From Negativicutes bacterium (lineage in GTDB: Bacteria; Bacillota_C; Negativicutes; Sporomusales_B; JARLHX01), in assembly GCA_031292035.1 (NCBI GenBank), contig JARLHX010000087.1, positions 54,617 to 118,616 on the forward strand: a DNA stretch of 64,000 nt. Reading direction: 5' to 3'. Every line of letters begins with the position of its first letter. The stretch's first letter is position 1. Shown piece after piece: positions 17,301 through 24,996 of the stretch. A model generated the notes under the pieces. The model was not told the origin of the DNA and searched no databases. It saw only the letters and a program-made list of their open reading frames with translations. Position numbers and translations under genes: made by a program.

Positions 17301-18467
17301 GTGTCTAAAAAATGGATATCCTTTATTGGTTTGGCAGTTATTATGACTATGCTTGCGGTTTTAGCAGCCGGTTGCGGCGGCTCAACCGAATCGAAAGATA
17401 TCAAAGTTGGCGGCAACTTTGAGATGACAGGTGGCGTTGCCACATTTGGACAGTCGTCGGCTAACGGCGCGAAATTGGCGTTTAAAGAAATTAACGCTGC
17501 CGGCGGTGTACTTGGCAAACAGATTACGTTTATCGTAGCTGACAACAAGTCAGAGCCCTCCGAGTCTACCAACGCTGTTACCAAACTGATTACCCAAGAT
17601 AAAGTCGTGGCTGTTCTGGGTGCTGTAGCTAGCTCCAACACGCTGGCCGCTTCTCCGGTCGCCATGCAGAATAAAGTTCCTTTCATCACCACATCCTCCA
17701 CTAACCCGAAGGTCACTGTTGGCGATGACGGCAAAGTGAAAGACTACGCTTTCCGCGTCTGCTTCATCGATCCTTTCCAGGGCACTGTAATGGCCAACTT
17801 CGCAACCAAATCCCTGAAAGCTAAAACCGCAGCTATCTACATAGACAATAGTTCCGACTACTCCAAAGGTCTGGCTGAGTTCTTCGAGAAGGCTTTCGTA
17901 GCCGCTGGCGGCAAAATTGTTTCTAAAGAAGCTTTCCTCCAGAAAGACCAAGACTTCAAAGCGACTCTGACCAAGATTAAAGCTACCAATCCGGAAGTTA
18001 TCTTTATCCCCGGCTATTATCAAGAAGTCGGCCTGATTGCTAAGCAAGCCCGCGAGCTGGGCATCAACGTTCCGCTACTGGGCGGCGACGGCTGGGATTC
18101 CCCGAAACTGGTGGAAATCGCTGGTGGGGCGGCTCTGAACAACGGTTTCTTCAGCAACCACTATTCGCCTGAAGACAAAGATCCTAAGGTTCAAAAATTT
18201 GTAGAAGACTACAAAAAAGAATACGGCCAGGTGCCTGACGCACTGGCAGCCCTCGGTTATGACGCCGCTTACATGCTGGTTGACGCCATCAAACGCGCCA
18301 ATAGCGCTGATCCTTCCAAAATCAAAGACGCCATTGCTCAAACCAAAGGATTGGCTGTTGTAACCGGAATGGTTACCCTGAACGAAATGCACGATCCGGT
18401 GAAGAGCGCGGTCGTTATCGAAATGAAAGACGGCAAACAAGTATTTAAAGAGAAAGTTAATCCCTAG
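17301..18467 (+). CDS. livK: Branched-chain amino acid ABC transporter, substrate-binding lipoprotein
   Basis: 388 residues, GTG start after GGAGGAATT. The N-terminus is a lipoprotein signal with lipobox LAAGC and Cys25 as the lipid anchor. The mature part is a type I periplasmic-binding fold: GGNFEMTGGVATFGQSSANGAKLAFKEIN, SSNTLAASPVAMQNKVPFITTSS, then the hinge region with GDGWDSPKL. It should capture Leu/Ile/Val or a related amino acid on the outer face of the inner membrane and pass it to LivHM. It has its own promoter, structured leader and terminator. The permease genes have a second promoter, which allows excess binding protein to be made. Confidence 0.92.
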   Translation: MSKKWISFIGLAVIMTMLAVLAAGCGGSTESKDIKVGGNFEMTGGVATFGQSSANGAKLAFKEINAAGGVLGKQITFIVADNKSEPSESTNAVTKLITQDKVVAVLGAVASSNTLAASPVAMQNKVPFITTSSTNPKVTVGDDGKVKDYAFRVCFIDPFQGTVMANFATKSLKAKTAAIYIDNSSDYSKGLAEFFEKAFVAAGGKIVSKEAFLQKDQDFKATLTKIKATNPEVIFIPGYYQEVGLIAKQARELGINVPLLGGDGWDSPKLVEIAGGAALNNGFFSNHYSPEDKDPKVQKFVEDYKKEYGQVPDALAALGYDAAYMLVDAIKRANSADPSKIKDAIAQTKGLAVVTGMVTLNEMHDPVKSAVVIEMKDGKQVFKEKVNP

Positions 18468-18486
18468 TCTGTACAGTGAGGTGCGA

Positions 18487-18512
18487 GGGGATAAGACGAG
18501 AGTCTTATCCCC
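18487..18512 (+). terminator. Terminator after livK
   Basis: GGGGATAAGAC (18487-18497) pairs with GTCTTATCCCC (18502-18512) around a GAGA loop and runs into TTT. It separates livK from the second liv promoter. Confidence 0.85.
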
Positions 18513-18591
18513 TTTCTATCGTAAATTCGGAAAAGTATCTGACAGTGTTTTCCTGAACCGGCGAAGTTTTATACGGATATCAAGAGAAGTA

Positions 18592-18620
18592 TTGACAGGC
18601 TGAAAAGGCCTCCATATAAT
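18592..18620 (+). promoter_or_regulatory. Sigma-A promoter of livHMGF
   Basis: TTGACA (18592-18597) and TATAAT (18615-18620), spacing 17: a full consensus promoter. Start near 18627. Confidence 0.88.
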
Positions 18621-18626
18621 AAACAC

Positions 18627-18880
18627 TGTAGATGATATAGATAGCATGATTGGCCTGGAAAGTAAGTACAATGTCTACGGCTAAGAGACAGGTGAAACCT
18701 GTGTCGTGGTGGGTACCTGCCAGGCTTAGAATCGGGTGATCGCCCCAATCTTTGGTAGTGTCAAAGTGACCCGAACCGTGCTTAATCCGCAGATGTATCT
18801 GCGGAAAAGCCGGCGCAGCAATTGCGGTGAAGTCCAGCTGCTGCGGACAGAAGAGCTTGTTCGAATTATTAGGTAAGGAG
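18627..18880 (+). ncRNA. Unassigned structured leader RNA or sRNA before livH
   Basis: About 255 bases without a plausible reading frame, starting from a consensus promoter. Visible helices: GCCTGG (18652) with CCAGGC (18720) enclosing GTAC/GTAC and hairpin ACAGGTGAAACCTGT; then GGGTGATCGCCC; then CCGCAGA-TGTA-TCTGCGG; then GCAGC(A)...(T)GCTGC. No U-tract terminator follows the helices, so control would be on translation of livH or the RNA may act in trans. It does not match T-box, cobalamin, lysine, glycine, SAM, RNase P, SRP or tmRNA landmarks that I know. Structured RNA is well supported; function unknown. Confidence 0.5.
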
Positions 18881-18891
18881 GGATAAAGCCG

Positions 18892-19788
18892 ATGGAAATT
18901 CAGACATTACCGCAGCAATTTATTCAGCAGTTGATCAATGGCGTGTCGTTAGGTAGCATATATGCGCTCATCGCCTTGGGCTATACCATGGTATACGGCA
19001 TCATTAGACTGATAAATTTTGCCCATGGCGACATTTACATGTTGGGCGCTTATATCGGTTTTTTCTGCACCAGTGTATTCCACATGTCCTTTTTGCCGGC
19101 ATTGATTCTCGCTATGGTGGGAGCCGCGATAACAGGAGTATTTATTGAGAGAGCTGCTTACCGGCCGCTTCGGCACGCTCCAAAAATAGCCGTACTGATT
19201 ACGGCTATCGGGGTATCCTTGTTTTTGGAGTATGGCGGTATGTTGCTGTTGACGCCGCAACCCCGTACTTTCCCGGCGGTTTTTCCGTCAGAGCTTTACA
19301 ATATCGGCGGAGTAATGATCAATAGCCAACAGGTCATCATTTTGGCAGTATCCTTATTGTTGATGGTCATTCTGACTTATATTGTCCAACGGACCATTAT
19401 GGGCAAGGCGATGCGGGCCGTTTCCTTCGACACCGACGCCGCGCGGCTGATGGGCATCGATGTGGACCGAGTCATATCCTTTACCTTTGCCATCGGGTCC
19501 GGCTTGGCCGCGGCCGCTGGCGTTATGGTTGGCGTCTATTACAACTCCATTGATCCGTTGATGGGCATCATGCCTGGACTAAAAGCCTTTGTGGCTGCGG
19601 TGCTGGGCGGCATCGGGATCATTCCGGGCGCCATGTTGGGTGGGGTTTTGATGGGAGTAGTTGAAGCGCTGGTGAGTGGATTCCTATCCTCGACCTTCCG
19701 CGATGCGGCAGCGTTCACCATCTTGATCATCATTCTTTTGTTTAAACCATCCGGCTTGCTGGGCAAAAATGTCCGCGAGAAAGTGTAG
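18892..19788 (+). CDS. livH: Branched-chain amino acid ABC transporter permease LivH
   Basis: 298 residues, about eight membrane helices. Family hallmarks: QQLINGVSLGSIYALIALGYTMVYGIIRLINFAHGD at the N-terminus, and the cytoplasmic EAA-like loop MRAVSFDTDAARLMGIDVDRVISFTFAIGS near residue 175. Forms the membrane channel with LivM. ATG at 18892 follows AAGGAGGG. The next gene starts within ten bases, so livHMGF are one transcript. Confidence 0.93.
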   Translation: MEIQTLPQQFIQQLINGVSLGSIYALIALGYTMVYGIIRLINFAHGDIYMLGAYIGFFCTSVFHMSFLPALILAMVGAAITGVFIERAAYRPLRHAPKIAVLITAIGVSLFLEYGGMLLLTPQPRTFPAVFPSELYNIGGVMINSQQVIILAVSLLLMVILTYIVQRTIMGKAMRAVSFDTDAARLMGIDVDRVISFTFAIGSGLAAAAGVMVGVYYNSIDPLMGIMPGLKAFVAAVLGGIGIIPGAMLGGVLMGVVEALVSGFLSSTFRDAAAFTILIIILLFKPSGLLGKNVREKV

Positions 19789-19797
19789 GTGGCAGGC

Positions 19798-20757
19798 ATG
19801 AATAATTTACGAAAAAAAGACTTAACTATTTTTGGAGCGTGCCTTGCTCTTTATGCGGTGGTGCAAGCACTCATTATGTTGGAGTTCATTCCGCCCTACT
19901 ATGAGCTCAACATTATCAAGGTCTGCATATACGTCATTCTGGCCACCAGTCTCAACCTGATCAACGGGATCACCGGCCAGTTTTCTATCGGCCACGCCGG
20001 GTTTATGGCTGTAGGGGCTTATGTCAGCGCCATATTTACGGTTAAACTGGGACTGCCGTTTATCGTTGCTATCATGGCTGGCGCGCTTGGCGCGGGAATA
20101 CTGGGATTTGTTATCGGCCTGCCGACGCTGCGGCTGTCGGGTGACTATCTGGCCATTGCTACTTTGGGTCTGGGCGAAATCATCCGCATCACCATTTTGA
20201 ATATTCCCTATGTGGGTGGTGCTTCCGGGTTTATGGGCATTCCCCGGTACAACAACTTTACCTGGGCTTTTTTCCTGATGATATTTACCCTGTTCTTTAT
20301 TAAGAACTTTGTCAATTCGACCCACGGCCGAGCTTGTATCTCAGTGCGGGAGAACGAAATTGCGGCCGAGGCCATGGGCGTCAACACCACCAAATACAAG
20401 GTGCTGGCTTTTATGATTGGCGCGGCGTTTGCCGGCATGGCCGGGTCACTGTTTTCCCATACCTTCTATATCGCCCATCCGGCTTCATTCACCTTTATGG
20501 CGTCCTTTGATATCCTGACCATGGTGGTACTGGGTGGTCTTGGCAGCATGACCGGTTCGATCACCGGCGCGCTTGGCCTGACGTTTATATCGATGTGGCT
20601 GGCCAGTTTCCCTGAACTCAGGATGGTTATCTATTCGCTGTTGCTTATCTTACTGATGTTGTATCGGCCGCAAGGGCTGTTCGGCAACAAGGAACTCAGT
20701 CTGAAAATGTTTGGTCGGTTGGGAGGTGGACGGCGTGGCACTACTCAAAGTAACTAA
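19798..20757 (+). CDS. livM: Branched-chain amino acid ABC transporter permease LivM
   Basis: 319 residues with about ten membrane helices. It carries NLINGITGQFSIGHAGFMAVGAY and GLPTLRLSGDYLAIATLGLGEIIR, both typical of LivM, and the coupling loop with AEAMGVNTTKYKVLAFMIGA. The ATG at 19798 is preferred over GTG 19789 because AGGTGG lies eight bases before it. The 3' end overlaps livG by about 20 bases. Confidence 0.93.
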   Translation: MNNLRKKDLTIFGACLALYAVVQALIMLEFIPPYYELNIIKVCIYVILATSLNLINGITGQFSIGHAGFMAVGAYVSAIFTVKLGLPFIVAIMAGALGAGILGFVIGLPTLRLSGDYLAIATLGLGEIIRITILNIPYVGGASGFMGIPRYNNFTWAFFLMIFTLFFIKNFVNSTHGRACISVRENEIAAEAMGVNTTKYKVLAFMIGAAFAGMAGSLFSHTFYIAHPASFTFMASFDILTMVVLGGLGSMTGSITGALGLTFISMWLASFPELRMVIYSLLLILLMLYRPQGLFGNKELSLKMFGRLGGGRRGTTQSN

Positions 20758-21502
20758 TATGTCCATGGTGTTCGGCGGTCTTCGGGCGGTGTCCGATTTC
20801 AACGTCGAAATCAACCCAGGTGAGCTGGTCGGGTTAATCGGCCCAAATGGCGCCGGAAAAACCACGGCGTTCAACGTACTGACCGGTGTATATGTGCCCA
20901 CTGAAGGCCAGGTAGAGTTTGACGAAAAGAGTCTTGTCGGCCTTAAACCCTACCAGATTACCCAGCGCGGCATTGCCAGAACCTTTCAAAACATCCGCCT
21001 GTTCTCCGACCTCTCTGTATTAGATAACGTCAAAATAGCCTACCATTTTCATGTGAAATACGGTTTGCTGGAATCAGTGCTCCGTATCGGTCGCTATTTT
21101 CCGGAGGAGAAGGAAGTCGAGGAAAAGGCCATCAAGTTTCTTGAGGTTTTCCAGCTGGGACATCGCAAAGACGAAATTGCCAAAAACCTGCCTTATGGTG
21201 AGCAGCGACGGCTGGAGATCGCCCGGGCGCTTGCCGCTCAGCCCAAACTCTTGCTGCTGGACGAACCGGCGGCAGGGATGAATCCCCAGGAAACCCAGCA
21301 ATTAATGGAAATGATTCGCTGGATACGCAAAGAATTTAATTTAACCATATTGCTGATCGAGCATGATATGAGTTTGGTAATGGGTGTGTGTGAGCGCATC
21401 TATGTGCTGGATTACGGCCTCATCATCGCTCATGGGACGCCGCAGGAGATCAAAAACAACCCGCGGGTCATCGAGGCCTACCTCGGTGAGGAGGTGCACT
21501 GA
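20735..21502 (+). CDS. livG: Branched-chain amino acid ABC transporter ATP-binding protein LivG
   Basis: 255 residues. Walker A GPNGAGKT near residue 35; the ABC signature region LPYGEQRRLEIARAL; Walker B LLLLDEPAAGMNP; H-loop IEHDMSLV. A long insert after the Q-loop (AYHFHVKYGLLESVL) is usual for LivG. The GTG start at 20735 follows GGGAGGTGG inside livM; a longer frame start 24 bases upstream has no site. Confidence 0.94.
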   Translation: MALLKVTNMSMVFGGLRAVSDFNVEINPGELVGLIGPNGAGKTTAFNVLTGVYVPTEGQVEFDEKSLVGLKPYQITQRGIARTFQNIRLFSDLSVLDNVKIAYHFHVKYGLLESVLRIGRYFPEEKEVEEKAIKFLEVFQLGHRKDEIAKNLPYGEQRRLEIARALAAQPKLLLLDEPAAGMNPQETQQLMEMIRWIRKEFNLTILLIEHDMSLVMGVCERIYVLDYGLIIAHGTPQEIKNNPRVIEAYLGEEVH

Positions 21503-22206
21503 TGCTAATTGTTGATAATATCAATGTATACTATGGCGCGATCCATGCCTTGAAGGGAATAAGCATATCTGTTCAGGAAGGCGAGATCGTTACTTTAATC
21601 GGCGCGAATGGCGCCGGTAAAAGCACGACTCTTCGCACCATTTCTGGCCTGCTGAAACCCAAAACCGGCAAAATCGATTTTGAAGACAAAAATATTGCCG
21701 GGCTTCCGGCCCAGAATATTGTGAAGATGGGGATTTCCCAGGTGCCTGAGGGGAGAAGGATTTTTGCCAATCTCACTGTACTGGAGAATCTTGAACTGGG
21801 TGCTTATATCCGGTCGGACTCCAAAGGGATTCAAGAAGATATGCAGAAAGTCTTCCAGCGGTTCCCCCGATTGGCTGAGCGTCGTTCGCAGGTAGCCGGA
21901 ACACTGTCCGGCGGCGAGCAGCAGATGCTGGCCATGGGCCGGGCCCTGATGAGCCGTCCTCGTCTCTTGCTACTGGATGAACCGTCCATGGGACTGGCGC
22001 CGCTGCTGGTCAAGGAAATTTTTTCGATCATCAAGGAAATCAACGCCAGCGGTACTACCATTCTTCTTGTTGAACAGAATGCCCATATGGCATTATCGAT
22101 AGCGAACAAGGCATATGTATTGGAAACCGGGCGGATTACTCTTGCCGGAACCGCCAAGGAACTGTCGGAAAGCGAAGAAGTCCGAAAAGCGTATCTCGGC
22201 GGCTAG
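21502..22206 (+). CDS. livF: Branched-chain amino acid ABC transporter ATP-binding protein LivF
   Basis: 234 residues. Walker A GANGAGKST near residue 34, signature LSGGEQQMLAMGRAL, Walker B LLLLDEPSMGLAP, H-loop LVEQNAH. The start ATG overlaps the livG stop codon, so translation is coupled. It pairs with LivG to drive transport through LivHM. Confidence 0.95.
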   Translation: MLIVDNINVYYGAIHALKGISISVQEGEIVTLIGANGAGKSTTLRTISGLLKPKTGKIDFEDKNIAGLPAQNIVKMGISQVPEGRRIFANLTVLENLELGAYIRSDSKGIQEDMQKVFQRFPRLAERRSQVAGTLSGGEQQMLAMGRALMSRPRLLLLDEPSMGLAPLLVKEIFSIIKEINASGTTILLVEQNAHMALSIANKAYVLETGRITLAGTAKELSESEEVRKAYLGG

Positions 22207-22236
22207 CGCCGACGCTAAATAAAAGGAGAGATGGCC

Positions 22237-22890
22237 ATGTTCGTAGCAAAGAGGATGACCCCCAATCCTGTGTCAATATCGCCGTCAACGATGGTTTCCG
22301 AAGCAGTAGGTATCATGAGAAGCCATAAATTCCGCCGCCTGCCGGTTGTAGACAATGGAAAACTGATCGGTATTATTACCGACCGTGACCTGCGCGACGT
22401 ATCACCATCACCGGCCACCACACTATCTATTTATGAATTGAACTATCTACTGGCAAAAATGAAGGTCAGCGAGATCATGATCAAAGACGTAATTACCATC
22501 GATGTGGAAGCAACCATCGAGGAAGCGGCCTTGACCATGTATACCAAAAAGATCGGCGGCCTGGTGGTTGTTGACTCCGCCCAGAAGGTGGTCGGCATTA
22601 TTACCGAAACCGATGTTTTTAAATGCTTTGTCGATGTAATGGGGCTTTTGGAAGGCCGGACCCGCATTACGCTGGAGTTTGAGGACAAGGTGGGGGCGTT
22701 GCATGAAATCAGCGGCGTCTTTAAAGATCTGGGAATCAATATCCTCAGTATGGCCAGCCAGCATTTACCGGGCGACTGGATCGAACAGGTTATCCGGGCT
22801 GACATTCAGGACACCAAGGAACTGACAAGGCGCCTGGCGACACTTGGCTATCGCGTGGTACATATTGTTCAGATCGGCAACCACAAGTAG
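22237..22890 (+). CDS. CBS-pair and ACT domain protein (AcuB-like) in the liv operon
   Basis: 217 residues from ATG 22237; AAAAGGAGAG is too close to an in-frame ATG at 22231. Residues about 1-140 form two CBS motifs (MTPNPVSISPSTMVSEAVGIMR..KFRRLPVVDNGKLIGIITDRDL and the matching second copy). The last 75 residues look like an ACT domain (TLEFEDKVGALHEISGVFKDLGINILSM). CBS pairs sense adenine nucleotides; ACT domains often sense amino acids. It is 30 bases after livF and probably the last gene of the transcript, so it may tune the transporter or report branched-chain amino acid level. No DNA-binding or catalytic domain is visible. Confidence 0.85.
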   Translation: MFVAKRMTPNPVSISPSTMVSEAVGIMRSHKFRRLPVVDNGKLIGIITDRDLRDVSPSPATTLSIYELNYLLAKMKVSEIMIKDVITIDVEATIEEAALTMYTKKIGGLVVVDSAQKVVGIITETDVFKCFVDVMGLLEGRTRITLEFEDKVGALHEISGVFKDLGINILSMASQHLPGDWIEQVIRADIQDTKELTRRLATLGYRVVHIVQIGNHK

Positions 22891-22894
22891 AGGG

Positions 22895-23027
22895 TTTACA
22901 CCTATTTGTGAATATGCTAATATAATGAACTAGGATCAAGCGGCCGGCATGGGCGCCGGTGCGGCTGGGCGTAGTGCAGCAGGTAGCAGCCTGTGGGACC
23001 TTATGGTGCCGCAGGCTGTCTTTTTTT
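22895..23027 (+). promoter_or_regulatory. Promoter and terminator-bearing leader of the CDF exporter (possible NiCo riboswitch)
   Basis: A TATAAT box (22921-22926) with TTTACA about 20 bases upstream starts a ~95-base GC-rich RNA. It contains the hairpin CCGGC-N6-GCCGG, a GGCTGGGC...GCAGCAGGTAGCAGCC segment, and a strong terminator in which CAGCCTG (22987) pairs with CAGGCTG (23012-23018), followed by seven Ts. The CDF metal exporter starts 95 bases later. A metal-sensing riboswitch, in particular the NiCo (czcD) class known before CDF genes, is a good fit by context and by the repeated GCAGG/AGC elements. I could not align it to a consensus. Confidence 0.45.
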
Positions 23028-23122
23028 CAGCTATTTTTCGACCCTGTTCGCGGGCGAAAAAGCCGGTTTGGCACAGGTTGCCTTGAGAAGCCAGCAGCGA
23101 GATTTAATTTGGAGGCTTAACT

Positions 23123-24037
23123 GTGGAACAAATGAACCAGTTAAAACAACAGACAGCCCGCCTGTCGGTCATTTCGAACACTCTGCTGGTGCTTCTCAAG
23201 CTGGTTGTAGGTTTTTATAGCGGTGCGGTTAGCATTGTTTCTGAGGCAGCCCATTCCGGGGTCGATTTAATTGCCGCCCTGGTGGCCTTTTATGCTGTGC
23301 GCAAATCAGGAAAACCGCCAGATACCCACCATGCTTATGGACACGGCAAGATCGAGAACTTGTCCGGGGCCATCGAAGCGGCCCTGATATTGGCGGCGGC
23401 ATTATGGATCGTCTATGAAGCGCTGGGCAAGTTGGCGGTCGCTAAATCCCCCGAGTTTATCGGCTGGGGTATTGCGGTGATGATGGTGTCGATGGCCACC
23501 AACTGGTGGGTTTCTTCCAGGCTTTTCAAAGTAGGCCGACAGACAGGGTCAGACGCGCTGGAAGCCGATGCGATCCATCTTCGGGCTGACATCTGGACTT
23601 CGCTGGGGGTACTGATTGGCCTCGCTGCCATCCAAATCACCGGATTGGCCTGGCTGGACCCGGCGATTGCCATTGCTGTCGCTTTGGTGGTATTTCGGGC
23701 CGGGTACAAGATGACGAAGAAGAGTCTTTACGAATTGACTGATGTCAGTCTTCCGGACGAAGAGGAGGCGGTGATTCGGCAGATTTTGACCTCCCACCCG
23801 GAAGTGATTGATTATCACCGCCTGCGGACCAGGCGCTCGGGCAGTCGTCGCTTGATCGACGTTCATCTGGTTTTATTCAAAGATATGCATCTTGATAAGG
23901 CCCATACCGTATGTGATGATATTGAAAATGAGATCGAGATCGAGTTGGCTCCCTGCGAGGTGATCATACATCTTGAGCCATGTGGTTATCATCCGGACAG
24001 GGGGGGCTGTCCTCTTCCACTGGGAGAAAAAAAATAA
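23123..24037 (+). CDS. Cation diffusion facilitator family metal exporter
   Basis: 304 residues. Six membrane helices in the first 200 residues carry the CDF metal-site motifs SEAAHSGVD (TM2) and DAIHLRADIWTS (TM5). A His-containing loop HHAYGHGKIEN lies between TM2 and TM3. The C-terminal 90 residues form the cytoplasmic dimer domain with HPEVIDYHRLRTR and DVHLVL. It exports divalent cations (Zn, Co, Ni, Fe or Mn) in exchange for protons. Start is GTG 23123 after TTGGAGG. The upstream terminator-bearing leader suggests metal-controlled transcription. Metal preference cannot be read from sequence. Confidence 0.9.
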   Translation: MEQMNQLKQQTARLSVISNTLLVLLKLVVGFYSGAVSIVSEAAHSGVDLIAALVAFYAVRKSGKPPDTHHAYGHGKIENLSGAIEAALILAAALWIVYEALGKLAVAKSPEFIGWGIAVMMVSMATNWWVSSRLFKVGRQTGSDALEADAIHLRADIWTSLGVLIGLAAIQITGLAWLDPAIAIAVALVVFRAGYKMTKKSLYELTDVSLPDEEEAVIRQILTSHPEVIDYHRLRTRRSGSRRLIDVHLVLFKDMHLDKAHTVCDDIENEIEIELAPCEVIIHLEPCGYHPDRGGCPLPLGEKK

Positions 24038-24060
24038 GCGGAATTCCGCTTATTTTTTTT
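24031..24060. terminator. Palindromic terminator between convergent genes
   Basis: 24031-24056 is a 26-base perfect palindrome centred on GGAATTCC and followed by Ts. The CDF stop codon lies inside it. It should act for both the CDF gene and the convergent minus-strand gene. Confidence 0.85.
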
Positions 24061-24065
24061 GACAG

Positions 24066-24830
24066 CTAGATCTTTAATCGACGGGGCCGCGATCCGGCAG
24101 ATGGCCGGGGGGGGGCGGCGGGTGCAATATGATTTTCTTCTTCTGCCGCTTTTGCCTCAGCTGGTGCGGGGAGCGGGGTAGATTCTTTGTCGGTAGAGCC
24201 TGCTGGCGTGGCCTGGACAGGAGCAATAGGGGGCTGAGGGGGTGGCGGGTCCAGACTGTCGGGCTGCATGGTACGAGGTTGGCTGTCAGTGGGAGAAGGT
24301 GTCGAACATTCAGCTGGTGCCACCGGCGAAGGAAAAGCGGCCGACGGGGGGGCCGGCGGCTGATAGAAAGAGGTTGCAAAGGTATAAGGCGGTGGCCCGG
24401 GTGGCGTACACGGCGGACTAGAGGCCGAATCGCGGCCGCGTAGGGCGACTTCAGCCCGGCGCAGCACTTCTAGCAGCAGTATTTCCTCAGCAACCTCATG
24501 GGGCGTATTGGCGATGTCAAAGCGAGTGGCTAGGAGACGGAACAGGTCAACCGGGGCGCAGGTCACAGCTAAGAAGTCGCTGCTGAAGGAAATTTTGCAG
24601 CAAAGCAGGTCAACAAGGATGTCGATTAATACACCCGTGCGGTCAAAGCGTTCGATGGCCCGAGCCAGTACATCAGGGGATGTGCCGGGAATGCGGTGAA
24701 TTTCCTCGGCGGCACCGACCAGAAGCCGGTACGAACTGACGAGGGAGGAAAAGTTTGGCACGACGGCATTGACATCGGCCAGCACGGTCTCCAAAATGGT
24801 CTGGGAAATGACGGTGGCGGTTGTCGCCAT
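24066..24830 (-). CDS. Hypothetical protein with helical N-terminus and Pro/Ala-rich tail
   Basis: 254 residues; ATG at 24830 (minus) is preceded by GGAGGGG at normal distance. Residues about 1-130 are predicted helical, with SQTILETVLADVNAVVPNF and a pair of cysteines in LLCCKISF. From about residue 133 the chain becomes Pro/Ala/Ser-rich (PPCTPPGPPPY, PPPPQPPIAP) and ends in a basic RPRRLKI. I do not recognise the family. The tail looks disordered. It could be an envelope or spore-coat linker, but there is no signal peptide. Its gene lies between the CDF exporter and selD, transcribed against both. Confidence 0.65.
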   Translation of the reverse strand: MATTATVISQTILETVLADVNAVVPNFSSLVSSYRLLVGAAEEIHRIPGTSPDVLARAIERFDRTGVLIDILVDLLCCKISFSSDFLAVTCAPVDLFRLLATRFDIANTPHEVAEEILLLEVLRRAEVALRGRDSASSPPCTPPGPPPYTFATSFYQPPAPPSAAFPSPVAPAECSTPSPTDSQPRTMQPDSLDPPPPQPPIAPVQATPAGSTDKESTPLPAPAEAKAAEEENHIAPAAPPRPSAGSRPRRLKI

Positions 24831-24996
24831 CTATATCGCCCCTCCACTATACTCCCTCCATAGTATGCCATGACCCTTCAGATAGTTCCTGGGCCAGCGA
24901 AAAGGGATTTTGCCTTGTAAGGTATAATAAGGAATTGGTGGCGGGATAATGGCTAATACCAATGACACGAATGCCGCATGAGGGGAGGGGGGAAAT

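Noticed and set aside
18640..18880. T-box or cobalamin riboswitch before livH
   Set aside because: The conserved T-box sequence and the cobalamin-box bases are not present; only the GGTGAAACC segment is vaguely similar.
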